A stretch of 64,000 nt of DNA from an uncultured Collinsella sp. (GCA_958413895.1 CATYVQ010000006.1:59130-123129); one strand, 5' to 3'; shown: positions 1 to 7,975, counted from the first letter of the stretch. The notes: a model not told the origin generated them from the sequence alone. Numbers and translations: made by a program.

Positions 1-2
1 AG

Positions 3-956
3 CTCAAGGCACTCGGCGGCGATGCCCTGGCCGAGCGCCTGCAGCGGGCGATGACCGACTATGTGCAAAAACAGCTGGCTCCGTATCTGCAGCAGGCTAT
101 GGATCAGGTGATGAAAACAATCAGCGAGCAGATTGCGACGACGGTATCAGCTCAGCTCAAGGCGGGCGCAGCGGGGCTTATGGACCAGATGGCCACGCAG
201 ATGTCGTCGAGTTTTGCCAACCTGGCGAGCGCCATGCACGTGGATGCGAGCGCCTTTGCTCGTGCCATCCACTTCAACATGGACGCCGAGGATCTGAGTT
301 CGCTTATGATGAGTTATGCCAAGGCTTCGAAGCTTACCTATGACAACAACCTGACCACACTGGGTTATGCGGACGAGGCAGACCCCATTTCGGTTAAGAT
401 TTTCCCGCGCGACTTTGAGGCCAAGGAGCGCGTACTCGATCATATCGATGCGTACAACAAGCAGGTCAAGGCTGCTGGCCACGATGAACAGGCAATCTCG
501 TACACCGACTACATGGGCATCATCATGGGCTCGGTGACCGATATCGTGAACACCATCAGCTTGGTGCTCATCGCGTTCGTGAGCATCAGCCTGGTCGTGA
601 GCTCCATCATGATTGGCATCATCACCTACATCAGCGTACTGGAGCGCAAGAAGGAGATCGGCATCCTGCGCGCAATCGGTGCGTCGAAGCGCAACGTGGC
701 AAACGTGTTCAATGCCGAGACCTTTATCGAGGGCCTTATCGCCGGCGTCTTCGCTATCGTCGTTGTGGTGCTCGTGAGTTTTCCGGTCAATGCCTGGGCA
801 CTTGCTGCCAAGCAGGTACCCAATCTGATGAGCCTGCCGGTACGGGACGCGCTGGTACTCATTGCGATCTCGGTACTGCTGACGGTCGTTGCCGGCCTGC
901 TGCCGGCCCGTAGCGCGTCCAAGAAGGATCCCGTGGAAGCCCTACGCTCCGAATAA
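3..956 (+). CDS. FtsX-type ABC transporter permease, C-terminal part (5' end outside window)
   Basis: The reading frame is open from the first bases of the window, so this is the C-terminal part of a longer protein. What remains is an amphipathic, probably extracytoplasmic stretch rich in Gln, Ala and Met, then a four-segment FtsX/MacB-type membrane domain: a hydrophobic segment starting near ITDIVN (roughly residues 165-200 counted from the ATG at 51), the cytoplasmic ERKKEIGILRAIGAS loop, two more hydrophobic segments, and the family-typical C-terminal ARSASKKDPVEALRSE. Such permeases pair with a MacB-like ATPase, here presumably upstream, to move peptides, lipoproteins or drugs, or to transmit force across the membrane. 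The substrate cannot be told. A GGGAC-type palindrome begins at the stop codon. Confidence 0.9.
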   Translation, partial: LKALGGDALAERLQRAMTDYVQKQLAPYLQQAMDQVMKTISEQIATTVSAQLKAGAAGLMDQMATQMSSSFANLASAMHVDASAFARAIHFNMDAEDLSSLMMSYAKASKLTYDNNLTTLGYADEADPISVKIFPRDFEAKERVLDHIDAYNKQVKAAGHDEQAISYTDYMGIIMGSVTDIVNTISLVLIAFVSISLVVSSIMIGIITYISVLERKKEIGILRAIGASKRNVANVFNAETFIEGLIAGVFAIVVVVLVSFPVNAWALAAKQVPNLMSLPVRDALVLIAISVLLTVVAGLLPARSASKKDPVEALRSE

Positions 957-987
957 TGTGACAAAGGGACAGTCCCTTTGTCACATT
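955..987. repeat. GGGAC palindrome, family 1 (copy 1)
   Basis: Perfect inverted repeat with 16-bp arms (AATGTGACAAAGGGAC) and a single central base. It overlaps the TAA stop of the permease by two bases. Four further copies of the same design occur in the window, so this is a dispersed short palindromic repeat; it could also act as a transcription terminator. Confidence 0.85.
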
Positions 988-1002
988 GAGTGGCTTGTAA
1001 AT

Positions 1003-1185
1003 CGAGGTCTAATACTTTTCCCGAGAAGTGAACGAGTGAAAACGGGCCCTCGAAGTATCGGCACTTTCGAGATGCAATTTCCTGCGGTTTTGATCGTTGA
1101 ATCCTGCGGTTTTAGCGTCAGAAAATGTCGATGCTTCGGGGGTCCAAAAACGGTCGTTCACTTCTCAGAAAAATATTAGACCTCG
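1003..1185. mobile_element. MITE-like 183-bp hairpin element
   Basis: The two ends are near-perfect inverted repeats of about 32 bp (left starts CGAGGTCTAATACTTTTC, right ends AAAATATTAGACCTCG; two or three differences). The inner parts are also partly complementary, so the element can fold into one long hairpin, and the central region carries a direct repeat TCCTGCGGTTTT. No reading frame of note is inside. Size, terminal repeats and lack of coding capacity fit a miniature inverted-repeat element; a target-site duplication is not evident. Confidence 0.75.
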
Positions 1186-1267
1186 TTGTATGGGGTGCGG
1201 CTGGAGGGTGGTCATCGTTCAGTAGCTACCTCTTCCTTGTGAATCGCCTGAAGCACAAGGCATAATG

Positions 1268-1299
1268 CATGTGACAAAGGGATGGCCCCTTTGTTGCGT
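1268..1299. repeat. GGGAC palindrome, family 1 (degenerate copy 2)
   Basis: ATGTGACAAAGGGAT facing CCCCTTTGTTGCGTT: a decayed version of the palindrome at 955-987, lying 20-50 bp upstream of the tRNA-dihydrouridine synthase start. It may contribute to the leader of that gene. Confidence 0.65.
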
Positions 1300-1319
1300 T
1301 GATCTGAGAGTAGATGTAG

Positions 1320-2273
1320 ATGATTCTATCGTTGGCCCCTATGGAGGGCATTACCGGGCATGTGTTCCGTCGCGTGCATGCGGAGTGCTTCGGTGCGCTC
1401 GATTGTTATTACACGCCGTTTTTGTCGCCGCCGCGGGTGGGAAACCGCTTTGGCGGCAAGGCATTTAAGGAGATCGATCCTGCCAATAACCAGGGGCTTA
1501 ACGTAGTGCCTCAGCTGATGTCCAAGAACGCGGACGAGTTTGTGTGGGCGGCACAGGTGCTCGCCGACATGGGCTATCGCGAGGTCAATCTCAACTTGGG
1601 TTGCCCCTCGGGGACGGTTGTCGCCAAGGGCAAGGGTTCGGGTTTCTTGCGCAATCTCGACGAGCTCGAGGTGTTCTTGAGCGATGTGTGCGAGCGGTCG
1701 CCGTTGCCGGTATCGGTAAAGACCAGGCTGGGGCTGGAGAGCGATGACGAGTATGAGCGCGTGCTCGATCTGTATTGCCGCATGCCGCTGGCAGAGCTGA
1801 TTGTGCATCCTCGCGTACAAAAGGACCGTTATACGGGCTCGCCGCGCAAAGAGTTTTATGGCGAGACGCTGGAGCGTGCGCCGTTCCCCGTGGCCTATAA
1901 CGGCGACATTTTCGATCTTGAGGACATGGATGCGCTGGTGGAGGCCTATCCCGGCACGCGTCATGTAATGCTGGGGCGCGGCCTGCTCGCGAACCCCGCT
2001 CTGGCTCGTATGGTCAACGGCGGTCCTGCTGCCACGGATGCTGAGCTGCAGCGCTTCCACGACACGTTGTTCGCGGCATATGCAGAAGAGATTGGCGGCA
2101 ACGCGGTCTTTCGCATGAAGGAGTGGTGGTTCTACGCCAAATGCGCCTTCGCCGACCCCGCTACCGTTCACAAGCTCGTACGCAAGACTAAAAAGGTCGA
2201 CGAATACCGCGCCGCTGTCGAGCGCGTCTTTCGCGAGCAGCCACTTGCGCCCATAGCTCGCTTCCAGGGCTAG
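1320..2273 (+). CDS. tRNA-dihydrouridine synthase family protein
   Basis: 317-residue TIM-barrel flavoenzyme of the Dus family, which reduces specific uridines in tRNA to dihydrouridine using FMN and NADPH. Visible family marks are the N-terminal LAPMEGIT, the NLNLGCPS motif carrying the catalytic Cys near residue 92, the VKTRLG strand near 136, and a late VMLGRGLLANPAL phosphate-binding stretch. Length matches the family. The start is the ATG that begins MILSLAPMEG; the ribosome binding site is weak, and a degenerate palindrome sits just upstream. Which tRNA position is modified cannot be decided from sequence alone. Confidence 0.92.
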   Translation: MILSLAPMEGITGHVFRRVHAECFGALDCYYTPFLSPPRVGNRFGGKAFKEIDPANNQGLNVVPQLMSKNADEFVWAAQVLADMGYREVNLNLGCPSGTVVAKGKGSGFLRNLDELEVFLSDVCERSPLPVSVKTRLGLESDDEYERVLDLYCRMPLAELIVHPRVQKDRYTGSPRKEFYGETLERAPFPVAYNGDIFDLEDMDALVEAYPGTRHVMLGRGLLANPALARMVNGGPAATDAELQRFHDTLFAAYAEEIGGNAVFRMKEWWFYAKCAFADPATVHKLVRKTKKVDEYRAAVERVFREQPLAPIARFQG

Positions 2274-2284
2274 TTAGTCGTCGA

Positions 2285-2314
2285 GTAGTCGTTGGGGACG
2301 TCCCCAATGACTAC
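2285..2314. repeat. GTCCCCAATGAC palindrome, family 2 (short copy)
   Basis: GTAGTCGTTGGGGAC followed by GTCCCCAATGACTAC: 15-bp arms with one mismatch and no loop. It is the same sequence family as the longer copies at 4538, 14637 and 27327. It lies 12 bp past the stop of the dihydrouridine synthase. Confidence 0.75.
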
Positions 2315-2322
2315 CCAAAAGT

Positions 2323-2377
2323 TGTACGCCAGCATCCAAAGATGTCGAAAATGGTCGACTTTGGATGCTGGCGTACA
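2323..2377. repeat. Perfect 19-bp inverted repeat with 17-bp loop
   Basis: TGTACGCCAGCATCCAAAG and its exact complement flank a 17-bp loop. It sits between the convergent dihydrouridine synthase and toxin-antitoxin genes. There is no T-tract directly after either arm, so it is not a classical intrinsic terminator; it could be a bidirectional terminator, a transposon end pair or a dispersed repeat. Confidence 0.7.
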
Positions 2378-2397
2378 TGTTTGGGTTCGGAGGGTGA

Positions 2398-2664
2398 CTA
2401 GGCAATCATCGCATCGAGTGTGATGAGCTCCCTGAGTCGCTCCGTACGTGTTTGCCCATGGCGCTTTGCTTTTGCGTCAAACGCTTCAAGAACCGATTCG
2501 CCCACACGTGCCGATAAAACGACGCTCGGCTCATCAGAGATTGGTGGCCTTCCCAACTTGATGGTGCGACCTTTCGGCCACTCATCTTTTTCGTAGGCTT
2601 CCGCGGTTTTCTCCAACTCTCCAGGGGCAAATCCCATCATCTTTTCGAGCTGCTTAGCATCCAT
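2398..2664 (-). CDS. CopG/BrnA-like antitoxin
   Basis: 88-residue protein starting MDAKQLEKMM, directly preceded by GGAGGCGCC. The C-terminal third (PSVVLSARVGESVLEAFDAK onward to LRELITLD) has the strand-helix-helix pattern of ribbon-helix-helix DNA-binding proteins. The N-terminal half is charged and probably binds the toxin. It begins 8 bp after the stop of the upstream small gene, giving the toxin-first, antitoxin-second order of BrnT-BrnA type modules. Known members of such modules repress their own operon as a complex. The pairing is inferred from size, order and fold pattern. Confidence 0.72.
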   Translation of the reverse strand: MDAKQLEKMMGFAPGELEKTAEAYEKDEWPKGRTIKLGRPPISDEPSVVLSARVGESVLEAFDAKAKRHGQTRTERLRELITLDAMIA

Positions 2665-2672
2665 GGCGCCTC

Positions 2673-2939
2673 CTATCGATCGACCCCGATTTCTCTGAGC
2701 ACCTTGCGTGTGGGAGGAACAAGGGCGTGGTAAATGATGTAGCCATCTCGGTCGGAGCAATATCGAGCAATGAGCTCCATGAGACGGTTTCTCCCATCAA
2801 GTCCAACGAGAACGTAATCGATACCTCCATTTTCGAGATCACGCCTGAACCATGCGAAAGCAGAATTCCAGGCGTATGTGATATCCGTCTCCGTCAGCCC
2901 GTGTTTGAGGGCATGGGGGTGGATTGCGATGAGCTCCAT
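2673..2939 (-). CDS. BrnT-like type II toxin (putative RNase)
   Basis: 88-residue protein. I chose the ATG of MELIAIHPHALKHG because GAGAGG lies 6 bp before it; a TTG 12 codons upstream has no such site. The pattern HPHALKHGLTETDI, an internal VLVGLDGRNRLMELIA strand pair, and a terminal YIIYHALVPPTRKVLREI resembles BrnT or related RelE-fold toxins (a small beta-sheet ending in a His/Arg-containing active strand). The toxin would act as a ribosome-independent or -dependent mRNase. Base composition is lower in GC than in neighbouring genes. A different toxin family is possible. Confidence 0.62.
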   Translation of the reverse strand: MELIAIHPHALKHGLTETDITYAWNSAFAWFRRDLENGGIDYVLVGLDGRNRLMELIARYCSDRDGYIIYHALVPPTRKVLREIGVDR

Positions 2940-2996
2940 AAGGGCCTCTCTTTTTGTATACAGTTTTGTAGACAAAAATGCAAGCAGCTAATAGAG

Positions 2997-4283
2997 CTAA
3001 GCGGCATTTTTAGGCTGGGCAGTTTGGCTTGAAATGGAGACTAAAGGTTTCAGTGCTTCTTTGCTTTCCAGTTCGGTATGTGAGCGTCCGTTGAATTCCC
3101 AGAGGGGAGCATCCTCATAGATCTTCGAGAGGAGTTTAGAAACTTTGGCAGTTTTCTCGCATTCGTAAAATTCGGGTCGTACGACAATCAGCAAAAAAGC
3201 GGCGTCATCGGCTATTTGCTGTGCCGTCGGCATGCCGTTGAGTCCAACAGAACGCATTAGTTTTGTCATGATAAAGTCGAATTCGTCTTCTCTTGCGTGA
3301 AGTTCGGCCGCTTTGAGCTTGGGGTCCTTCAAGACATATTGCTTGAGATGCTCAGCGGATCGAATATTCTTTATGGAGCCGTTGATGACTTCCTCATAGC
3401 GGAGCTTTTTTATTGGAAGACGTTCATGTCCAGCGAATATCGCTGCCATCCTAATGCCAACGCGCCGTTCGCGCAGCGCGCGCATCTCGTCGGTGTATTC
3501 GCTATGCCGTTCGTATTTACGATAAGAGTAGCCGTAGTCATCGTAGTAATAAGGAGCTTCGTCGACAGCGTTATCGAGTTCGGGCGCTATGAGATAGAGC
3601 GTCCCGTCCTTGGACATGATGCAGGGGTTGTCAATTTGCCCCGATTCATTTTTGATTTGCCAAATGGTTTCATTCACCTCAAATCTCGATACCGGATTGG
3701 GGGCGTAGGAGTTGTAGAGCTCAATTAGCTTATCGACTGAGATGATTCCGCAGGCATCTGTGTAGGCGCGGGCAAAGCGCCATACCTCTTGATTTGGTTC
3801 AAGCATACGGCGCTCCCAAGCATCCAAAACACCCTGCGGACTCCGATAGCGAGCATGACGATCAATGCGCGATGAACTCCAATGGTTATCTGCGGCAACG
3901 TTCATTAGGTCTAGGCGTAGATCTTTGTTTGCGATGTGAGCAAGCGATTGATAGTGGTCCAGGTCAAGCTCCGGTCGAAAAGGCATGTCTTTTGGAACGA
4001 TTCTCGCGAGCTTTATGCAGCGCTTGAGATAAGTCGGACCCAAGCTTGGGCTGAAGTTCTGTTTGAGGTGGCAGGCGATGGGCGAGAGCAAGCCGTTGAG
4101 ATTGGAGATGGGATATCCGGCAATCTCTTGTTCAAGACGGCGCCCAATGAGCAGCGCCCCTTCCGATGAGGCCTCATGACTAATGTCCTTCTGCCCGAGT
4201 TGCTTGGCCTCGACGATCTTGCTGACATCTGAGCAGGCGCTCGAGATAATGTCGGACGAAAGGGTTGGAATCTTTTTTGCCAT
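2997..4283 (-). CDS. Large hypothetical protein, AT-richer, probably acquired
   Basis: 428 residues from the ATG of MAKKIPTLSSDI, preceded by AGGAGTGCATCGTT; an in-frame start eight codons upstream lacks a good site. I do not recognise the family. It has no signal peptide and no membrane segment; it is rich in Lys, Glu and Ile, with helical N-terminal and C-terminal regions around a central stretch rich in acidic and aromatic residues (APELDNAVDEAPYYYDDYGY, about 260-280). Codon use is clearly AT-richer than the flanking housekeeping genes, like the adjoining toxin-antitoxin pair, so the 2.4-4.5 kb block looks horizontally acquired. No nuclease, methylase or ATPase motif is visible. Confidence 0.7.
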   Translation of the reverse strand: MAKKIPTLSSDIISSACSDVSKIVEAKQLGQKDISHEASSEGALLIGRRLEQEIAGYPISNLNGLLSPIACHLKQNFSPSLGPTYLKRCIKLARIVPKDMPFRPELDLDHYQSLAHIANKDLRLDLMNVAADNHWSSSRIDRHARYRSPQGVLDAWERRMLEPNQEVWRFARAYTDACGIISVDKLIELYNSYAPNPVSRFEVNETIWQIKNESGQIDNPCIMSKDGTLYLIAPELDNAVDEAPYYYDDYGYSYRKYERHSEYTDEMRALRERRVGIRMAAIFAGHERLPIKKLRYEEVINGSIKNIRSAEHLKQYVLKDPKLKAAELHAREDEFDFIMTKLMRSVGLNGMPTAQQIADDAAFLLIVVRPEFYECEKTAKVSKLLSKIYEDAPLWEFNGRSHTELESKEALKPLVSISSQTAQPKNAA

Positions 4284-4593
4284 AACGATGCACTCCTGTG
4301 GACTCACGGATAACGGAAACGTTTGGTTGTGAGTGCCGTTCTTTGGTGGCGACGGCGAACAGGAGCGCAGCCTGCCTGAGGTGGACGAGTGCGGTAACCA
4401 CTGATCTTACTTACCGTGCCCGCTCCAGCGTGTCATTGGGGACCTCCGCGGGAGCTCTCGACCAGTCTCATGCCTTGGGATGAGTATAACACATAGCAAA
4501 CATATGTTCTATAAATTTGAGAAACTGAATCCCTACCTACTCATTTAAGTGCGTCCCCAATGAGTACCGGGCGAGCCGGTCGCAATGCGTGTG
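4284..4593. other. Gene-free spacer with two family 2 half-palindromes
   Basis: About 310 bp without a credible gene. It contains a TCATTGGGGAC half-site at 4433, an AT-rich stretch at 4480-4545 that probably marks the edge of the acquired block and carries the promoter of the unknown gene, and a palindrome at 4538-4566 (TACTCATT ... AATGAGTA around a GCGTCCCC core) of the same family as 14637-14696. Confidence 0.6.
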
Positions 4594-4839
4594 CTAGAGC
4601 AGGTTCTTCTGTGCCCATGCGATGATGTCGCTTGACTCGTAGAGCGGTTCGCCATCGATGAATAGACAGGGAACCTGGCGCTTTCCGCCGACGGCGATGA
4701 GTGTCTGCTCGGCTTTGGCATCGGTCGAGATATTGCGCTCGGGGATGGTCACACCGTTATCGGCAAGGAATCGTTTGACTTTTATGCAATACGGGCAGCC
4801 GGTCATAACGTAGAGCGCGAGCTCGTGATCAGTAGCCAT
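4594..4839 (-). CDS. Glutaredoxin-like protein
   Basis: 81-residue thioredoxin-fold protein. The ATG of MATDHELALYV is preceded by GGAGACCT and was preferred over one 13 codons upstream. It has the CPYC redox motif at residues 15-18, the cis-Pro region KRQVPCLFIDG and a final helix typical of glutaredoxin or the N-terminal domain of glutathione S-transferase. It probably serves as a small thiol-disulfide oxidoreductase. It lies 51 bp downstream of the XRE/TipAS gene on the same strand and may be cotranscribed with it. Confidence 0.88.
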   Translation of the reverse strand: MATDHELALYVMTGCPYCIKVKRFLADNGVTIPERNISTDAKAEQTLIAVGGKRQVPCLFIDGEPLYESSDIIAWAQKNLL

Positions 4840-4890
4840 AGGTCTCCAATCGGTTGAGGTTTTGATTGAAATACCCAAAGCCGCCGCGGT

Positions 4891-5718
4891 CTATGCGCGC
4901 GTCAACGACGACTCGATGGCCTGAACCAGAAACGCCGTGGCTCCGGTGCCGCAGGGCTTGTCGTAGTAGTCAACAAAGCGCTGGTCGGCAAGATAACCGT
5001 GGGCGAGGCCCAGGTATGCTTCGTCTTGGGGCTCGTGTCCCCAGTTAAGGGCAATCCATCGACGGTGCATTGCGACAAGTTTGTGGGCCTCGTTGCTCTC
5101 TGGGTCGCCAATGCCCATGGCAATCGAAAGCTGGCCCAGAACAGCGCGTTCAAGTTCCTTCATGTCGTTCCATGTCTCGGGGTCCATGTCCAGCAGCGTT
5201 TCATTTGCTGCATCGATAGCCTCATCGCCATAGCGCGTCCGCGCTTCGGCGCCGTAGCGCTCCTCGTTTTCCTGCACGGTGCGCCAGCGCTCCAGTTGCG
5301 GCAGGACGGCGCCCATGAGCGAGACGGCTTCGTCGAGCGACATGCCGGTGTTTTGCGCCAGCCGCGGGGCGCAATCCTCGATCATCGCCTCCATGGTGGT
5401 GTCGTAGGTGTACTTGCCGTGGTCGTAGCACCACTTGCAGTAATGGTCGGTCGTGGCGCCCGTGGCATCGGTGCCGCAGTCGTCGGGCGTGAGTATCATG
5501 CCGCAGCTCTGGCAATAATGTTCGGGCATTTCGAGCAGGTGGGACAGAGGCTCGCCGGTTACGGCGGCAATGAGCTTCATCATGTCGATGCCCGGGGTCA
5601 CCTCGTCGCGCTCCCAACGGCTGACGGCTTGGCGCGTGACAAAGAGTTTGGCGGCGAGCTGCTCTTGGGTAAGGTGATGGGCGCGGCGGACAGCGATGAG
5701 TTTTTCTGCAAAGGCCAT
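4891..5718 (-). CDS. XRE regulator with zinc ribbon and TipAS domain
   Basis: 275 residues in three parts. Residues 3-60 are a Cro/XRE helix-turn-helix (LTQEQLAAKLFVTRQAVSRW). Residues 67-105 form a putative zinc ribbon with Cys pairs at 69/72 and 94/97. Residues about 150-270 resemble the TipAS ligand-binding domain (ending VDYYDKPCGTGATAFLVQAI). TipAS domains bind peptide antibiotics in TipA-type regulators, usually with a MerR rather than an XRE head. The start has AAAGGAG upstream. It is probably a one-component sensor of a drug or peptide; its target may be itself or the downstream glutaredoxin gene. The ligand is unknown. Confidence 0.85.
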   Translation of the reverse strand: MAFAEKLIAVRRAHHLTQEQLAAKLFVTRQAVSRWERDEVTPGIDMMKLIAAVTGEPLSHLLEMPEHYCQSCGMILTPDDCGTDATGATTDHYCKWCYDHGKYTYDTTMEAMIEDCAPRLAQNTGMSLDEAVSLMGAVLPQLERWRTVQENEERYGAEARTRYGDEAIDAANETLLDMDPETWNDMKELERAVLGQLSIAMGIGDPESNEAHKLVAMHRRWIALNWGHEPQDEAYLGLAHGYLADQRFVDYYDKPCGTGATAFLVQAIESSLTRA

Positions 5719-5846
5719 GACGGCTCCTTTCTGCCGGTTGATGGCTTAAGCATACGCGGCGGCCAGCGCCCTTCCAAGCAACCGTTGGTTGCACGTCCGG
5801 CGGCTGCGGTGGGGAATTGCGCGCAGCGCCCCACACGCCCTTGCCG

Positions 5847-5852
5847 TACAAT
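5847..5852 (+). promoter_or_regulatory. Possible -10 box of trmO (leaderless start)
   Basis: TACAAT lies directly in front of the trmO start region. With normal spacing, transcription would begin at or next to the ATG at 5860. No good -35 hexamer is seen at 17 bp, so this is tentative. Confidence 0.4.
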
Positions 5853-5859
5853 GACCGGC

Positions 5860-6597
5860 ATGGAACCTATTGCACACATATATACCGACCTGCCGCAGAA
5901 GTTCGGCATTCCGCGCAATAGCTTTTTGGCGCCTCATCTGCAGGGACGCATCGTTTTTGAGCCGGAATTTGCCTCCAATGCAGCGGTTGAGGGTCTGGAC
6001 TCCTTCTCTCACCTGTGGCTGCTGTGGCGCTTCGAAAACGGAACGCCCGGCGGCACGGCTAAGGACATAGCCGCCGATGCCAAAACGCAGGACAGGTCCG
6101 GTACCAACGCAAAATGGTCGAAGACCGTGCGCCCGCCGCGTTTGGGCGGAGCCGAGCGCGTGGGCGTCTTTGCCACGCGCAGCCCGTTTCGCCCCAATCC
6201 CATCGGACTTACCTGCGTAAAGCTCGATCACGTTGAGCTCACCGACAACGGCCCCATCATCCACGTGCTGGGCGCCGACCTGCGCGACGGCACGCCCATC
6301 TATGACATCAAGCCCTACATTCCGTTTGCGGATTGTCATCCGGATGCGACCGGCGGCTGGATTGAGGATGCCCCGTGGCAAGAGCTCGACGTTGAGTTCT
6401 CGCAAGCGCTTCAAGACATGGTCTCGCCTGCGAAGCTCCCCGGTCTGATTGAGGTTCTACGCCAAGATCCGCGCCGCGCGGGCAGCAAGCACGAGCCAAA
6501 CCGCGTCTATCATCTGGCCTACGCCGGGCTCGACATATCGTTTACGGTCGACGAAACCCAGCTAACCGTAGTCGCCGTCAACGACGCGCAAGACTAA
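5860..6597 (+). CDS. trmO: tRNA m6t6A37 methyltransferase TrmO
   Basis: Protein of 245 residues beginning MEPIAHIYTDLPQKFGIPR, of the TsaA/TrmO family that N6-methylates t6A37 in tRNA-Thr(GGU) using SAM. Family signatures include the N-terminal IPRNS, HLWLLWRF near residue 45, the central GVFATRSPFRPNPIGLT, and YDIKPYIPFAD. A second in-frame ATG lies three codons upstream. Neither has a Shine-Dalgarno sequence, and a TACAAT box ends 8 bp before the chosen ATG, so the message may be leaderless. The gene is transcribed divergently from the TipAS regulator. Confidence 0.9.
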   Translation: MEPIAHIYTDLPQKFGIPRNSFLAPHLQGRIVFEPEFASNAAVEGLDSFSHLWLLWRFENGTPGGTAKDIAADAKTQDRSGTNAKWSKTVRPPRLGGAERVGVFATRSPFRPNPIGLTCVKLDHVELTDNGPIIHVLGADLRDGTPIYDIKPYIPFADCHPDATGGWIEDAPWQELDVEFSQALQDMVSPAKLPGLIEVLRQDPRRAGSKHEPNRVYHLAYAGLDISFTVDETQLTVVAVNDAQD

Positions 6598-6708
6598 CCA
6601 GCCATTCGTCCGCACCCGTCAAATTAAGCGCCAAACTCCGCGCCAAAACCGCCCACGCTGGTGGACAATAACGCCTACCAAAACAATCACTTTGCACGGG
6701 GGCTCAGC

Positions 6709-7923
6709 ATGAAATACGACTTTAGCTCGCTTATCGACCGCCACGGCATGGACTCCATCGCCGTTGACTCCTGGGGCGAGATCCCCGGTATGGCTCCGAA
6801 TGCACCCGACGAGGGCTTCGACCGCATTCCCATGTGGGTGGCCGACATGAATTTTGCCACGGTGCCCACGGTCCAGGAGCACATCATTCAGCGCGCTCAG
6901 CATCCCATGTTTGGCTACTTTAACCCGCGCGCCGAGTACTTCGACCGCATCATTGAATGGCAGAGCCGCCGCAATGGCGTCGAGGGCCTGCGCCCTGAAC
7001 ATATCGGCTACGAAAACGGCGTGCTGGGCGGTGTCGTGTCGACGTTGCGCGCGTACGTCCAGCCCGGTGATGCGGTGCTGGTCCACAGCCCCACCTACAT
7101 CGGCTTTACCAAGTCCATCGAGGCCGCGGGCTATCGCATTGTCCATAGCCCGCTTAAGCTCGACGACCAGGGCGTGTGGCGCATGGACTTTGAGGACATG
7201 GAGTGCAAACTCGCCCAAAACCACATTCATGCCGCGGTGTTCTGCTCACCGCACAATCCCTGCGGCCGCGTGTGGGAGCGTGACGAGATTGAGCGCGCCA
7301 TGGACATTTATCGCCAGCACGATTGCGTGGTGATCTCGGACGAGATTTGGTCCGACATCATCCGTCCCGGACACAAGCACATCCCGACGCAGTCGGTGAG
7401 CGAGGACGCCCGCATGCGCACGGTTGCCCTTTACGCACCCAGCAAGACCTTCAACCTGGCGGGTCTGGTCGGCAGCTACCACATCATCTACAACGAGACG
7501 CTGCGCGACCGCGTGTGCGCCGTATCCAACAAGACTCACTACAACGAGATGAACGTCCTCTCCATGCACGCGCTTATCGGCGCCTACCAGCCGCAAGGCT
7601 ACGAGTGGGTGGACGAGCTCAACCAGGTGCTTGCCGGCAATATCGACTACTTCTGCGATTACGTGGACGAGCATTTTGAGGGCGTGTCCTATTCACGTCC
7701 GCAGGGCACGTACATGGTGTTTCTGGACTGCACCGAGTGGTGCCGCGAGCATGGCCGCGATATCCAGTGGCTGCTCGACGAGGGAGCGCGCGTGGGCGTG
7801 GGATATCAGGACGGCCGCCCGTTCCACGGGCCTTGCCACATTCGCGTGAATCTGGCGCTGCCGCTTTCGCGCGTAAGGGAAGCGTGCGACCGCCTGGACC
7901 GCTACGTTTTTAATGCACGGTAA
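6709..7923 (+). CDS. MalY/PatB-type PLP-dependent C-S lyase
   Basis: 404-residue fold-type I PLP enzyme, starting MKYDFSSLIDRHGMDS with GGGGGC upstream. MalY/PatB features include the N-terminal RHGMDSIAVD pattern, the PMWVADMNFATVP segment near residue 43, CSPHNPCGRVW near 180, SDEIWSDI (PLP pyridine-nitrogen Asp), and the Schiff-base Lys in YAPSKTFNLAGL. Such enzymes cleave cystathionine and related thioethers to homocysteine or H2S, ammonia and pyruvate. Some, such as E. coli MalY, also modulate regulators. A strong hairpin follows the stop, so it is probably monocistronic. Confidence 0.9.
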   Translation: MKYDFSSLIDRHGMDSIAVDSWGEIPGMAPNAPDEGFDRIPMWVADMNFATVPTVQEHIIQRAQHPMFGYFNPRAEYFDRIIEWQSRRNGVEGLRPEHIGYENGVLGGVVSTLRAYVQPGDAVLVHSPTYIGFTKSIEAAGYRIVHSPLKLDDQGVWRMDFEDMECKLAQNHIHAAVFCSPHNPCGRVWERDEIERAMDIYRQHDCVVISDEIWSDIIRPGHKHIPTQSVSEDARMRTVALYAPSKTFNLAGLVGSYHIIYNETLRDRVCAVSNKTHYNEMNVLSMHALIGAYQPQGYEWVDELNQVLAGNIDYFCDYVDEHFEGVSYSRPQGTYMVFLDCTEWCREHGRDIQWLLDEGARVGVGYQDGRPFHGPCHIRVNLALPLSRVREACDRLDRYVFNAR

Positions 7924-7933
7924 GAATGCGCTG

Positions 7934-7975
7934 CATGCGGGGCCTTCTGCCGGGTCGACTGGAAGGCCCCGCATG
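7934..7975 (+). terminator. Stem-loop after malY-like gene
   Basis: CATGCGGGGCCTTC pairs with GAAGGCCCCGCATG (14 bp, perfect) around a 14-base loop, 10 bp after the stop. There is no T-run behind it, but position and strength suggest transcription termination. Confidence 0.65.

Noticed and set aside
4298..4483. 61-codon plus-strand frame or a tRNA in the gap near 4.4 kb
   Set aside because: No ribosome binding site or protein-like composition, and no cloverleaf with acceptor stem could be built.
4999..5859. Long N-terminal extension of trmO
   Set aside because: The extension runs antisense through the TipAS regulator gene; TrmO homology starts at MEPIAHIYTD.
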